The position numbers and the translations under genes were made by a program. Shown in pieces: positions 1 to 6,899 of a DNA stretch of 12,522 nucleotides. The stretch spans positions 1 to 12,522 of the forward strand of contig JAIHZV010000012.1 in NCBI GenBank assembly GCA_022718015.1, written 5' to 3'. Under the pieces are notes generated by a model that had not been told where the DNA came from, did no database searches, and worked only from the letters and a program-made list of their open reading frames with translations. The first letter of the stretch is position 1, and each line of letters starts with the position of its first letter. Source of the stretch: Phascolarctobacterium sp. (GTDB lineage Bacteria > Bacillota > Negativicutes > Acidaminococcales > Acidaminococcaceae).

Positions 1-179
1 CTAGTATAGATTTTTTCAACAGAAACTTCTACAACTCCGCTAACTATTGTGCCAACGACAACACCTGCAGTTCCAAATACTATTTTACCTGCGATACCAT
101 AAACAGCTTCGCTAGCCTGCTCTGCGCTTCCAATATTCACGTTACCACCTGCTTTTACGCTTACGCTGCTCCTCCTCAA
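1..179 (-). other. Partial hydrophobic Gly-rich open frame, runs off left edge
   Basis: An open frame reads leftwards off the window edge. It is bounded upstream by a TAG at 195-197. Possible starts are TTG at 179 and GTG at 140, the latter with a weak AGGTGG four bases upstream. The first part reads SVKAGGNVNIGSAEQ, which resembles the repeat style of filamentous haemagglutinin/CdiA proteins. It is followed by a glycine-zipper stretch (GIAGKIVFGTAGVVVGTIV) that looks like a membrane segment. It could be a fragment of a large exoprotein, a small membrane peptide or a remnant. No strong ribosome binding site supports a start, so whether it is expressed is unknown. The resemblance is by eye only. 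Confidence 0.3.
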
Positions 180-231
180 GTCCTGACCAAAGCACTACAA
201 GACCTGCATGAGCCGCAGCTTTTTTAGTTGT

Positions 232-882
232 TTATTTTTCTACCAAGCTGTAGCTTTCCGCTATCAGCTCCTGCACAAGCGCCATATCCAAATCCTTCTT
301 CAGCAGAACGGTCAGCCAATGCTTTTTATTCATATGATATGCCGGATAAAAGCTCACCCTATCAACCAACTGCGTAATCTTCTCCGGTGGCAGCTTGATA
401 TTCATAATATCAACACGTCCTGCCTGCTCTATGCCCAAGCTTTTATAAGGAATAGTCGTCAGCAAAGCATACCACTTGTTTTTTCTAGCCGTCTTCAGCG
501 TAAAAGCATACGGCGTATCCGCCCACGGCGCCTCCGGCACCGTTCCAAAGGTTTGCGAGCAGTAGGCAAGCAGCTGCAGCTTCACGTTGCTCTTCACCAA
601 GCACTGCTCCTTCAGCTCCTCAAGCAGCGCCTCCACCTTCTCCCTCACGCTCATGACATAGCCGCTGATATTATCCGGCACGTTAAAGGGCAGATACTCT
701 TCATCCGTGTCGCTGTCAAAAACATTTACTTCCAGCCTTCTGCCAGCAATCGTCACCTTTACATAAAACTCTGTACCATCAAGCGCCTTCTGCAGGCTGA
801 GCGTATCAGCAAGCGCCACAAAGCCATAGGCCAACGCCTTTTCTCTATTCACATCATATTGCTCTAAAATTGGATAAAGCAT
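232..882 (-). CDS. MmcQ/YjbR family protein (CyaY-like fold)
   Basis: 216 residues. The C-terminal half (about 103-213) matches the MmcQ/YjbR family by eye: NKWYALLTTIPYKSLG, then DIMNIKLPPEKI, then the hallmark FYPAYHMNKKHWLTVLL near 178-194. This family has a CyaY-like fold and is often labelled DNA-binding, but its biochemical role is not established. The N-terminal half (about 15-95) is a separate region with TEFYVKVTIAGRRLEVNVFD, seen in longer Firmicute members. The ATG at 882 has no convincing ribosome binding site, so the start is less certain than the family call. The gene has almost no TTA, CTA or TCA codons, like the core genes to the right and unlike the HNH gene next to it. The 101-base gap to the HNH gene argues against tight coupling. 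Confidence 0.82.
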   Translation of the reverse strand: MLYPILEQYDVNREKALAYGFVALADTLSLQKALDGTEFYVKVTIAGRRLEVNVFDSDTDEEYLPFNVPDNISGYVMSVREKVEALLEELKEQCLVKSNVKLQLLAYCSQTFGTVPEAPWADTPYAFTLKTARKNKWYALLTTIPYKSLGIEQAGRVDIMNIKLPPEKITQLVDRVSFYPAYHMNKKHWLTVLLKKDLDMALVQELIAESYSLVEK

Positions 883-983
883 AGTTAAGTATCACTGCTT
901 TCTCTTATTAAAATGCTTTAGGCAGCTCAAGCCCTAAGAGAGCAAAAACAAGTAAGCAAGGCGAGAACTCTTACGCGCTCTGC
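883..983. other. Intergenic gap between HNH gene and MmcQ gene
   Basis: No gene is seen. A weak inverted pair (TTAGG near 920, CCTAA near 940) could form a small hairpin after the HNH stop codon, but no T-tract follows it on the minus strand, so I do not call a terminator. No convincing promoter for the MmcQ-family gene is visible. Confidence 0.5.
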
Positions 984-1988
984 TTACATAGACGGCTGCC
1001 AGCCAACCTCAAAACCATTGAAGGCCGCACTTCTATACATCTCAGGCAGTCTTTCATCATTGTACCCATAAAAATCATCTTGAAAGACATTTATCAAAGC
1101 CGGTTTATCAAGAAACTCCTTATTACGAGTAACGATTCTTGTCATATAAAACGGAACAGTCAGCTTATCACGCTTGCTGCCATTACACTTTTTGCAAGAC
1201 TGAACAAAATTCCACACTTTGTCATCCTTTACAAACGACCAAGGAATAAAATGATCAACCTCGCACATTCCGTTCAATTCACTGCCGCAATAAAAACAGG
1301 TATGCTCATGCAACGCATCAAAGAAGAATGTTCTATACTTGCTCAAGTCAACCCTTTGTGAAGAGTCATCCAGGCAGCCAGCAATATTATACGCCAACTC
1401 CTTATTATTGACGCTCTCCAGAAATTTAATCCATTCAAAATAGTTAAGTTTGCCAATAATATAAGCATACTTTACTAAAAAGACATACGCAAAATAGTTG
1501 AATTGAATTTTCGTTTTATCCTTATCAAATCCATAGATAATATAACGAAAATCTGTACAAAGCGCACCCACTACATATTTAGAACAATCCCTCACTGCTC
1601 CACTGATTAATCTTTCTTTTTCTATCTGTGTAAGACGTTCAAACGGCATTTCTGGACATATATAATTATTTTCACTTATTTCATTAATCAAATTCGCTAT
1701 AGCTGATTTCGTACTACTTCCTGGACGAATCTGATTCAGATGGTGTTTTACGATTAGATTCCAATAAATCTCTGTGAATCTGCTAAAAATATCTATCATA
1801 GACAGCTCGAGTTTTTCGTTGACATTATAGATATTATCCAAAATAGACTTTAAGAAGCAGAATTTATAGCTAGTTTTAAATCTTGACCTTGTATTAAAGA
1901 GATTATTAATAGCGCTCCAAAGCTCATCATCCGAATGAAAGCTATTGTCAATTTGATGTTCTTTTAATAACCAGCCAGGCACTGTCAA
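984..1988 (-). CDS. HNH endonuclease domain protein, probable accessory gene
   Basis: About 334 residues. The HNH nuclease domain is near the C-terminus (numbering from GTG 1997): zinc-type CFYC (234-237), the EVDH core with His249 as likely general base, Asn263 in VWNF, then CKKCN (268-272) with Lys275. This is the usual HNH plus two-CxxC zinc layout and should give metal-dependent DNA cleavage. The first 230 residues are mostly helical-looking (for example TSYKFCFLKSILDNIY near 42-57) and I do not recognise them; they may decide target choice. Start: the GTG at 1997 overlaps the only ribosome-binding-like sequence (AGTAGG), so TTG at 1988, eight bases downstream of it, is preferred with modest confidence. 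The gene is visibly AT-rich and uses TTA/ATA-type codons that neighbours avoid, suggesting horizontal gain. No methylase or partner is visible. A defence or mobile-element role is inference. Confidence 0.85.
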   Translation of the reverse strand: MTVPGWLLKEHQIDNSFHSDDELWSAINNLFNTRSRFKTSYKFCFLKSILDNIYNVNEKLELSMIDIFSRFTEIYWNLIVKHHLNQIRPGSSTKSAIANLINEISENNYICPEMPFERLTQIEKERLISGAVRDCSKYVVGALCTDFRYIIYGFDKDKTKIQFNYFAYVFLVKYAYIIGKLNYFEWIKFLESVNNKELAYNIAGCLDDSSQRVDLSKYRTFFFDALHEHTCFYCGSELNGMCEVDHFIPWSFVKDDKVWNFVQSCKKCNGSKRDKLTVPFYMTRIVTRNKEFLDKPALINVFQDDFYGYNDERLPEMYRSAAFNGFEVGWQPSM

Positions 1989-1997
1989 TTCAATCAC

Positions 1998-2317
1998 CTA
2001 CTTAAATCAGTCTTTATCATCATACCCGGTGATGACTCTAATCTGCTTAACCTGCTTTATTAATTCGCTGGCGGCATAAAATCTCCTGCTAAAGGTTTCA
2101 CAAAATCATCTAGGCTTCTGAAGTTATTAAATACTTGCCTTCTCTAATGTCAGCTATACGTTAATAAGGATAAACAAAAAGCTGGCCACCTAGAGCAAAG
2201 ACTCTAGATTGCCAGCTTTTTCATAAGGACAAATCAGATCCTTATTGATTTGTTCATCCACCGTTTATTTCAAGCACATCCATATCGAGTTAACGATAAA
2301 AAGTGTGTATTTTTGGC
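1998..2317. other. Gene-free stretch between ssrA and the HNH gene
   Basis: 320 bases without a supported gene, holding the hairpin terminator described separately. On the minus strand an open run ends in FRSLDDFVKPLAGDFMPPAN then TAA at about 2064. It starts right after a stop codon with no initiation signal, so it may be the tail of a lost gene. A weak promoter-like pair (CTGACA, then TAATAA after 18 bases, near 2128-2157) could serve the HNH gene. Near-copies of ATAAGGA lie on both sides of the terminator. No integrase and no copy of the tmRNA 3' end is present. Confidence 0.5.
2176..2221 (-). terminator. Bidirectional intrinsic terminator downstream of ssrA
   Basis: An 11-base outer stem, AAAAAGCTGGC (2176-2186) with GCCAGCTTTTT (2211-2221), encloses an inner six-base stem CTAGAG/CTCTAG (2190-2195, 2202-2207). 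T-tracts result in both directions. It lies about 97 bases beyond the mature tmRNA 3' end, so it would end the ssrA transcript and could also block any rightward transcription. Confidence 0.85.
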
Positions 2318-2667
2318 TGGTGGAGGTGAGGGGAGTCGAACCCCTGTCCGAAAATATTGCCATACAACTTTCTCCGAGCGCAGACGTCATATTATGTTTC
2401 GCGCTGCGACTGCCTGACGACGGGCCTTCACATTGCTAGCCTAAAGAGTTTCCCGCACGGCCTATAGGCATCAGCCCTACGGTATCCCACAATTGACTGT
2501 CATTCCTCACCCATGGGAGGAGGCTCAGAGACAGTTAGCAGATTAAGCTGCTAAAGCGTATTCTTGTTCAGCGTTTATATTTAAACGTGCCCACCGATTA
2601 TCGTGCAGATGGAACCACGGCTCGCTTATCATACCGCACCTACCCCCGTCGAAACCAGTACACCCCC
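2318..2667 (-). ncRNA. ssrA: tmRNA (transfer-messenger RNA)
   Basis: 350-nt one-piece tmRNA that frees stalled ribosomes by acting first as tRNA-Ala and then as a short mRNA for a degradation tag. The ends form a perfect seven-pair acceptor stem: GGGGGUG at 2667-2661 pairs with CACCUCC before ACCA, and CCA is encoded at 2318-2320. The T-arm GGGGTTCGACTCCCC and the 5' run GGTTTCGACGGGGG are diagnostic. The tag frame ends GAATACGCTTTAGCAGCTTAA, with stop at 2543-2545. The likely resume codon is GCT at 2570-2572, with an A-rich single-stranded lead, giving tag (A)AEQEYALAA; the resume codon is inferred, but the ending YALAA is directly read. It follows smpB but has its own promoter. Confidence 0.97.
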
Positions 2668-2679
2668 AAATAGGGAATA

Positions 2680-2698
2680 TATCGGTAAAGAGCCGATA
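2680..2698 (-). other. Small hairpin in ssrA 5' leader
   Basis: TATCGG (minus strand, 2698-2693) pairs with CCGATA (2685-2680) across a seven-base loop. It sits between the predicted transcription start and the mature tmRNA 5' end, in the leader that RNase P should remove. It could shape that processing; this is inference. Confidence 0.45.
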
Positions 2699-2710
2699 CG
2701 CTATATTGAT

Positions 2711-2739
2711 ATTGTACTATGGATTAAACAAAAAGTCAA
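2711..2739 (-). promoter_or_regulatory. ssrA promoter
   Basis: TTGACT at 2739-2734 and TACAAT at 2716-2711 are separated by exactly 17 bases, a near-consensus sigma-70/SigA promoter. It lies between the smpB stop and the mature tmRNA 5' end and predicts a leader of roughly 35 nt, so tmRNA can be made independently of the rnr-smpB operon. Confidence 0.82.
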
Positions 2740-2776
2740 ACGCCAGCCTTTGAAGAATTTGTAAATCCTACGCCTC

Positions 2777-3244
2777 TCAGCGATTCCTATCCTTCAGCGC
2801 TCGCTCCATCTCGCGCTTCGCATCACGCTTCGCCATATCCTGACGCTTATCGTAGAGCTTCTTGCCTACCGCCAGCGCCAGCTCCAGCTTCACCAAGCCA
2901 TGCTTAAAGTACAGCTTGAGCGGCACCAGCGCATAGCCCTTCTCCTTCACCTTGCCGATAAGCTTATTGATTTCGGCACGGTGCAGCAGCAGGCGGCGGC
3001 TGCGCAGCGGGTCATGGTTAAAAATATTGCCATGGTCATAGGGACTTATATGCAGGTTATAAACAAAGACCTCCGCCCTGCGCGTTACCTGCGCATAGCT
3101 GTCCTTCATATTCGCCTTGCCTGCACGCAGCGACTTCACCTCTGTGCCGGTCAGCGAAATGCCGGCCTCAAAGGTTTCATAAATCGTAAAGTCATGGCGT
3201 GCCTTACGGTTTTCTGCTATAATTTTAATCTTTTCTTCTGCCAT
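2777..3244 (-). CDS. smpB: SsrA-binding protein SmpB
   Basis: 155 residues, full length for the family. SmpB binds the tRNA-like end of tmRNA and carries it into the A site of stalled ribosomes, where its C-terminal tail reads the empty mRNA channel. Seen: N-terminal ENRKARHDFTIYETFEAGI, the signature GTEVKSLRAGKANMKDSYA (about 33-51), HISPYDHGN with DPLRSRRLLLH (about 65-88), KLYFKHGLVKLELALAVGKKLYDKR (about 111-135), and the basic tail that becomes helical on the ribosome (KRDAKREMERALKDRNR). It begins two bases after the rnr stop, and its nearest purine run (AGAGGA) is rather far upstream, so translation is probably coupled to rnr. tmRNA, its RNA partner, is the next gene. Confidence 0.98.
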   Translation of the reverse strand: MAEEKIKIIAENRKARHDFTIYETFEAGISLTGTEVKSLRAGKANMKDSYAQVTRRAEVFVYNLHISPYDHGNIFNHDPLRSRRLLLHRAEINKLIGKVKEKGYALVPLKLYFKHGLVKLELALAVGKKLYDKRQDMAKRDAKREMERALKDRNR

Positions 3245-3246
3245 AA

Positions 3247-5607
3247 TTATCTGCTTTTCCTCTTCCGACTCTTCTTACCGGACTTGCTGCTCTTAGCACT
3301 GCTCTTCGGTGCAGGCTTGCCGTGCTTAGCACTGCGGCGTCCGGCCTCCTTATTCTTCGCACCCTTGCGCGAATGCTTTTTCTTCTGCGTTTCCGCGCTC
3401 AGCGCTGCTCGCTTGCTGCTAAAGCCGCTGCTCGGCTTCTGCTTCATCAGCAGCTGCTGGCGGATATGCTCACGCACACCTGCGTTCTCTCCGGCCATGA
3501 TGAAATCAATGCTCACATCGCTGATATTGACCTGCAGCACCTCGATACGCACCTTATCGCCTAATCTATAGGTATTACCGCTGTGCGTGCCCACGAGGGC
3601 GTAGCGCTCCTCATAATATTCGTAGTAATCGTCCATCAGGCTGGAGATATGCACCAGTCCCTCCACGCCGTTCGGCAGCTCGACAAACATGCCAAATGCC
3701 GTCACGCCGGAGATAACACCGTCATATTCCTCGCCAATATGGTCTGCCATATATTCGCACATCTTCAGGTCGACGGTCGCACGCTCGGCATCTGCCGCCG
3801 CACGCTCACGCACGGACGAATGCTCGGCAATCATATCCAGCTTATCCTCCAGCTTTTCGGCGTCGTCCTGCTTCAGCGTCGGCTTAGCCATCCACGCACG
3901 CAGCAGGCGGTGCACGATAAGGTCAGGATAACGACGGATGGGCGAGGTGAAATGCGTATAATACTTCGCCGCCAGGCCAAAGTGACCGATGTTGTCCGTC
4001 TGGTAGACTGCCTGCTTCATCGAGCGCAGCGCCACCGTCGTCACCAGACGCTCCTCCGGACGGCCGGAGATTTCCTTCACGGCCTGCTGAATATCCTTCG
4101 GCTCCGTTTCTTCCTTGACGATGAACTTGATATTAAAGTTGGCCAGCAGCTTCGCAAAATCCTGCATTTTTTCTTCATTCGGCAGGTCATGCACGCGGTA
4201 AATAAACGGCCAGTGCTGATTAAACATATGCTGCGCTACCGTCTCGTTCGCCGCCAGCATGAACTCCTCAATAACCGACTCGGCATTGCCATGAATGCGC
4301 TGCACGATGTCGATTGGATGCAGCTTCTCGTCAAGAATAACCTTCTGCTCCGGCAAATCGAAGTCCACCGCACCACGACGCGCACGCTTATCATGCAGAA
4401 TCTGGCGCAACTCGTCCATATGTGCCACCATCGGCAGGATGTCGGCATATTTTTCGCACAGCTCCTTATCGCCTGCCAAAATCGCTCTCACGATGTTGTA
4501 GCTCAGGCGATGGCGTACATTGATAACCGCCGGGAAAATCTCGTAGCTGAGCACCTTGCCCAGCTTATCAATATGCATTTCGCAGGCCATAGACAGACGA
4601 TCCTCGCCTGCGTTCAGACTGCAGATACCGTTCGACAAGCGCTCCGGCAGCATCGGCAGCACGCGGTCGACAAGATAAACGCTGGTGCCGCGGTCGCGTG
4701 CTTCCTTATCCAGAATGCTGTCCTCGGTAACATAATAGCTGACGTCCGCAATATAAACGCCCAGCAGATATTCATTTTCGCTCAGCTGCTCTACGTAAAC
4801 AGCATCGTCCAGGTCCTTCGCATCCTCGCCGTCGACAGTCACGACAGTGCGCTCACGCAGGTCACGGCGGCCTGCCAGCTCGCTCTTTTTAATCACCTTC
4901 GGCACCTTGCGCGAAGCCTCGAGCACCTCGTCCGGGAAGGTCAGCGGCAGGTCATTTTGCTTGATAATCGACAAAATCTCCAGGCCTACATCGCCAATAT
5001 TGCCCAGCACCTCGGTAACCCTGCCCTCGGCCTTGCGATGCTCCTGCGGCCATTCGGTGATTTCTACAACGACCTTCTGTCCATCCTTTGCGCCGTTGAA
5101 ATTTTTGCGCATAATATATACGTCCTGACCGATGCGCTTGTCGTCAGGCGTTACAAAGGCAAAATCCTCACTTTGGGTGAAGATGCCCACAACCTTGTTG
5201 TTCGCATGCGTGATAATACGCAGAATCTCGCCCTCAGGCTTTTTGCCCTGCGCCGCATTGTTCACACGCGCCAGCACGCGGTCATTATTCATTGCGCCAT
5301 GCAGAGCACGCGGCGGAATGAACACGTCCGGCCTGTCGCCCTTGTTATCCGGGATAACGAAGCCAAAGCCCTTGCTCGTGAGCTGGAAGCGTCCTGCCAC
5401 CAGGCCCATCTTCTCAGGCAGGCCGTAGGTCTCGAAGCGCGTCTTGATAATCTCGCCGTTCTGCTCCAGCGCCAGCAGCTCGTCCCAAAACTTGTTGGGA
5501 TTCACCTCACGCCCCAGCGCATCCACCAGCTCCTCCGAGGTCATCGGCGCATAGCTTTCCTCACGCATAAAGCTTAAAATTTTTTCACGTACATCTTTCG
5601 TCTGCAT
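3247..5607 (-). CDS. rnr: Ribonuclease R (3'-5' exoribonuclease, RNB family)
   Basis: 786 residues. RNase R degrades structured RNA from the 3' end and removes the defective mRNA freed by trans-translation. Domains in order: N-terminal helix-turn-helix-like region (1-65), cold-shock RNA-binding domains (about 70-225, with GRFQLTSKGFGFVIPD), the RNB catalytic domain (about 245-575) with metal-binding DAKDLDDAV (262-270), DRVLPMLPERLSN (314-326) and HFTSPIRRYPDLIVHR (552-567), an S1 domain (about 625-705, GVISGVTAFGMFVELPNGVEG), then a Lys/Arg/Ser-rich tail (about 725-786) typical of RNase R rather than RNase II. The ATG at 5607 has AGAGGT seven bases upstream. The thioesterase stop is 14 bases upstream and smpB starts two bases downstream. 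Over some 660 consecutive codons it has no in-frame TTA, CTA or TCA, showing strong codon bias. Confidence 0.98.
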   Translation of the reverse strand: MQTKDVREKILSFMREESYAPMTSEELVDALGREVNPNKFWDELLALEQNGEIIKTRFETYGLPEKMGLVAGRFQLTSKGFGFVIPDNKGDRPDVFIPPRALHGAMNNDRVLARVNNAAQGKKPEGEILRIITHANNKVVGIFTQSEDFAFVTPDDKRIGQDVYIMRKNFNGAKDGQKVVVEITEWPQEHRKAEGRVTEVLGNIGDVGLEILSIIKQNDLPLTFPDEVLEASRKVPKVIKKSELAGRRDLRERTVVTVDGEDAKDLDDAVYVEQLSENEYLLGVYIADVSYYVTEDSILDKEARDRGTSVYLVDRVLPMLPERLSNGICSLNAGEDRLSMACEMHIDKLGKVLSYEIFPAVINVRHRLSYNIVRAILAGDKELCEKYADILPMVAHMDELRQILHDKRARRGAVDFDLPEQKVILDEKLHPIDIVQRIHGNAESVIEEFMLAANETVAQHMFNQHWPFIYRVHDLPNEEKMQDFAKLLANFNIKFIVKEETEPKDIQQAVKEISGRPEERLVTTVALRSMKQAVYQTDNIGHFGLAAKYYTHFTSPIRRYPDLIVHRLLRAWMAKPTLKQDDAEKLEDKLDMIAEHSSVRERAAADAERATVDLKMCEYMADHIGEEYDGVISGVTAFGMFVELPNGVEGLVHISSLMDDYYEYYEERYALVGTHSGNTYRLGDKVRIEVLQVNISDVSIDFIMAGENAGVREHIRQQLLMKQKPSSGFSSKRAALSAETQKKKHSRKGAKNKEAGRRSAKHGKPAPKSSAKSSKSGKKSRKRKSR

Positions 5608-5621
5608 AATGTTTACCTCTA

Positions 5622-6080
5622 CTATTCTTCACCCTCGCCTGCTGCGAGCTTGCGCGACGGCTGCGGCGCTTCGTCCACAATCATCATCTTCGACAGGCAT
5701 TCCGCCAGCAGCGTTCCGTCCTTTTTGCAGATTGTACCCTGCATTTCGACAAGACGCCCCTTGCGCCTGAGCTCACGCCCGGTGCAGACAACCTCTTCGC
5801 CAATAGCCAGCGGCTGACGGTAGCGGATTTCTATCTTCGCCGTATAGGAAGGCTTGCCCTCCTTCGCAAAAAGATAATTGCCCGTCACCTCGTCGAGCAG
5901 CACGGCCACCAGACCTCCGTGCATACGGCCGGGATAGCTTTGATGCTCCCTGCGCGGCGTAAAATAAGCCGTGCACTTGTCATCATCAAGCTCAAAGCGC
6001 ATATGCAGGCCCGTCGGGTTATCCTTGCCGCAGGCAAAGCACCAGCTATAGGCATTATTCTCTAAAATTGTTTTATCCAT
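5622..6080 (-). CDS. PaaI-type hotdog-fold thioesterase
   Basis: About 152 residues with the hotdog thioesterase layout. The N-terminal CFACGKDNPTGLHMRF is common in this subgroup. The central helix motif GRMHGGLVAVLLDEVTGNY carries the HGG turn and acidic residue used in PaaI/YiiD-like acyl-CoA thioesterases, and the strands IEIRYRQPLAIGEEVVC and AECLSKMMIVD follow. It probably hydrolyses an acyl-CoA or similar thioester; the substrate cannot be told. Start: the open frame reaches TTG at 6095, but that codon lies inside GAGGAAA, the likely ribosome binding site of the ATG at 6080, so the ATG is chosen. It starts one base after the esterase stop and ends 14 bases before rnr, so it is part of that operon. 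Confidence 0.87.
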   Translation of the reverse strand: MDKTILENNAYSWCFACGKDNPTGLHMRFELDDDKCTAYFTPRREHQSYPGRMHGGLVAVLLDEVTGNYLFAKEGKPSYTAKIEIRYRQPLAIGEEVVCTGRELRRKGRLVEMQGTICKKDGTLLAECLSKMMIVDEAPQPSRKLAAGEGEE

Positions 6081-6081
6081 C

Positions 6082-6822
6082 TTATGTTTCCTCAAAAAAA
6101 CTTGCTATCTCACAAAAAACCTGCTCATGCTCCACGTCCAGCGTAAGAATATGGCCGCTGTGCCTGAACCAGACAAGCTTCTTCACCGCTGTCTGCAGGT
6201 TGTCATAAATATATTCCGCGCTCTTGGGCTTCACCGTGTGCTCAACCTTAGACTGCAGCACAAGGCAGGGAATATTAATCCGTCCCAAAAGCTTCTCTCT
6301 GCACTCCTTGAGCAGCGCAAACAGGCTCATAAGCGGCTTCGTCGGCATTCTGTCGTAGGAAATGCAATATTTGTCCAGCTCATGATAATTCTTTTTTGAC
6401 TTAGGCAGGTAGTGTATAAAAAAGCGCAGCAGCGGCAAAAGCGGCGCACGCTTATCCTGTACATAAATAGGTGTCGAGATAAAGACCGCCTTCTTCACCG
6501 GCAGCAGCGCCGCCAGCTTGATGGCCAGCAGTCCGCCCATCGACAGGCCTGCAACATACACGTCCTCATAGCGCCCCAGAAGGCCCTCACAGGCATCCTT
6601 TGCTGCAGAATACCAATCCTCCGCTGTCGTGCGCTCCAGGTCGCCTACGCTCGTGCCGTGGCCCGGCAGACGCCTGCACAGCACCGTATAGCCCAGCTGA
6701 TTCAGGTAATTGCCGAGCGGCAGCATCTCCGACGGCGTGCCCGTATAGCCATGAATCAAAAGCACCGCTTTTCTATTGCTTCCTTCCAGCAGAAAGGTTT
6801 TTGCACCATCTATAACTTGCAA
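6082..6822 (-). CDS. Est30/YvaK-like carboxylesterase (alpha/beta hydrolase)
   Basis: 246 residues from the chosen start, almost the length of Bacillus-type carboxylesterase Est30. These enzymes cleave short-chain esters or monoglycerides in the cytoplasm. Seen: oxyanion-side LLIHGYTGTP (about 21-30), PGHGTS, the nucleophile elbow GLSMGG with Ser94, and HSGHILTLD with catalytic His224. The acid position, Asp193 in Est30 as I recall, aligns with Glu194 in SKVEHTVKP, an unusual but possibly active substitution. Start: the frame opens at TTG 6852, but GAGGTG at 6829-6834 lies inside that extension, exactly six bases before TTG 6822, so the shorter form is preferred. In B. subtilis the equivalent gene (yvaK) precedes rnr and smpB, which supports the call. 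Confidence 0.88.
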   Translation of the reverse strand: MQVIDGAKTFLLEGSNRKAVLLIHGYTGTPSEMLPLGNYLNQLGYTVLCRRLPGHGTSVGDLERTTAEDWYSAAKDACEGLLGRYEDVYVAGLSMGGLLAIKLAALLPVKKAVFISTPIYVQDKRAPLLPLLRFFIHYLPKSKKNYHELDKYCISYDRMPTKPLMSLFALLKECREKLLGRINIPCLVLQSKVEHTVKPKSAEYIYDNLQTAVKKLVWFRHSGHILTLDVEHEQVFCEIASFFEET

Positions 6823-6828
6823 CAGTTT

Positions 6829-6834
6829 CACCTC
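6829..6834 (-). promoter_or_regulatory. Ribosome binding site deciding the esterase start
   Basis: GAGGTG followed by AAACTG and then TTG at 6822. The six-base spacing is ideal and rules against the upstream TTG at 6852. Confidence 0.75.
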
Positions 6835-6857
6835 AACTATATACTTATACAAGTTAT

Positions 6858-6887
6858 ATTATAACATAAATCAAAGGCAAGTGTTGA
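6858..6887 (-). promoter_or_regulatory. Putative promoter of esterase-thioesterase-rnr-smpB operon
   Basis: A perfect TATAAT (6863-6858) lies about 35 bases before the TTG start. The -35 is weak: TCAACA, 18 bases upstream, is the best fit. It sits between the peptidase terminator and the esterase, where the operon promoter is expected. Confidence 0.6.
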
Positions 6888-6899
6888 AAAGAAAGTGAA

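Noticed and set aside
2000..2130. Short minus-strand frame ending FRSLDDFVKPLAGDFMPPAN as a gene
   Set aside because: It begins directly after a stop codon with no start and no ribosome binding site. At best it is a remnant.
1..2317. Duplicate of the tmRNA 3' end as an attachment site
   Set aside because: I looked for copies of the T-arm and CCA-end sequence to the left of ssrA and found none, so an island end is not shown in this window.
2245..2439. Plus-strand open frame of 64 codons across the ssrA 3' end
   Set aside because: It reads through the antisense of the tmRNA tRNA-like end; such frames (VEVRGVEPL) are a familiar false gene over tRNA-like sequences.
3583..5577. 664-codon plus-strand open frame
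   Set aside because: It is the in-register antisense of rnr, open only because of codon bias. The product is low-complexity (rich in Arg, His, Leu, Gln), and no ribosome binding site or homology is apparent.
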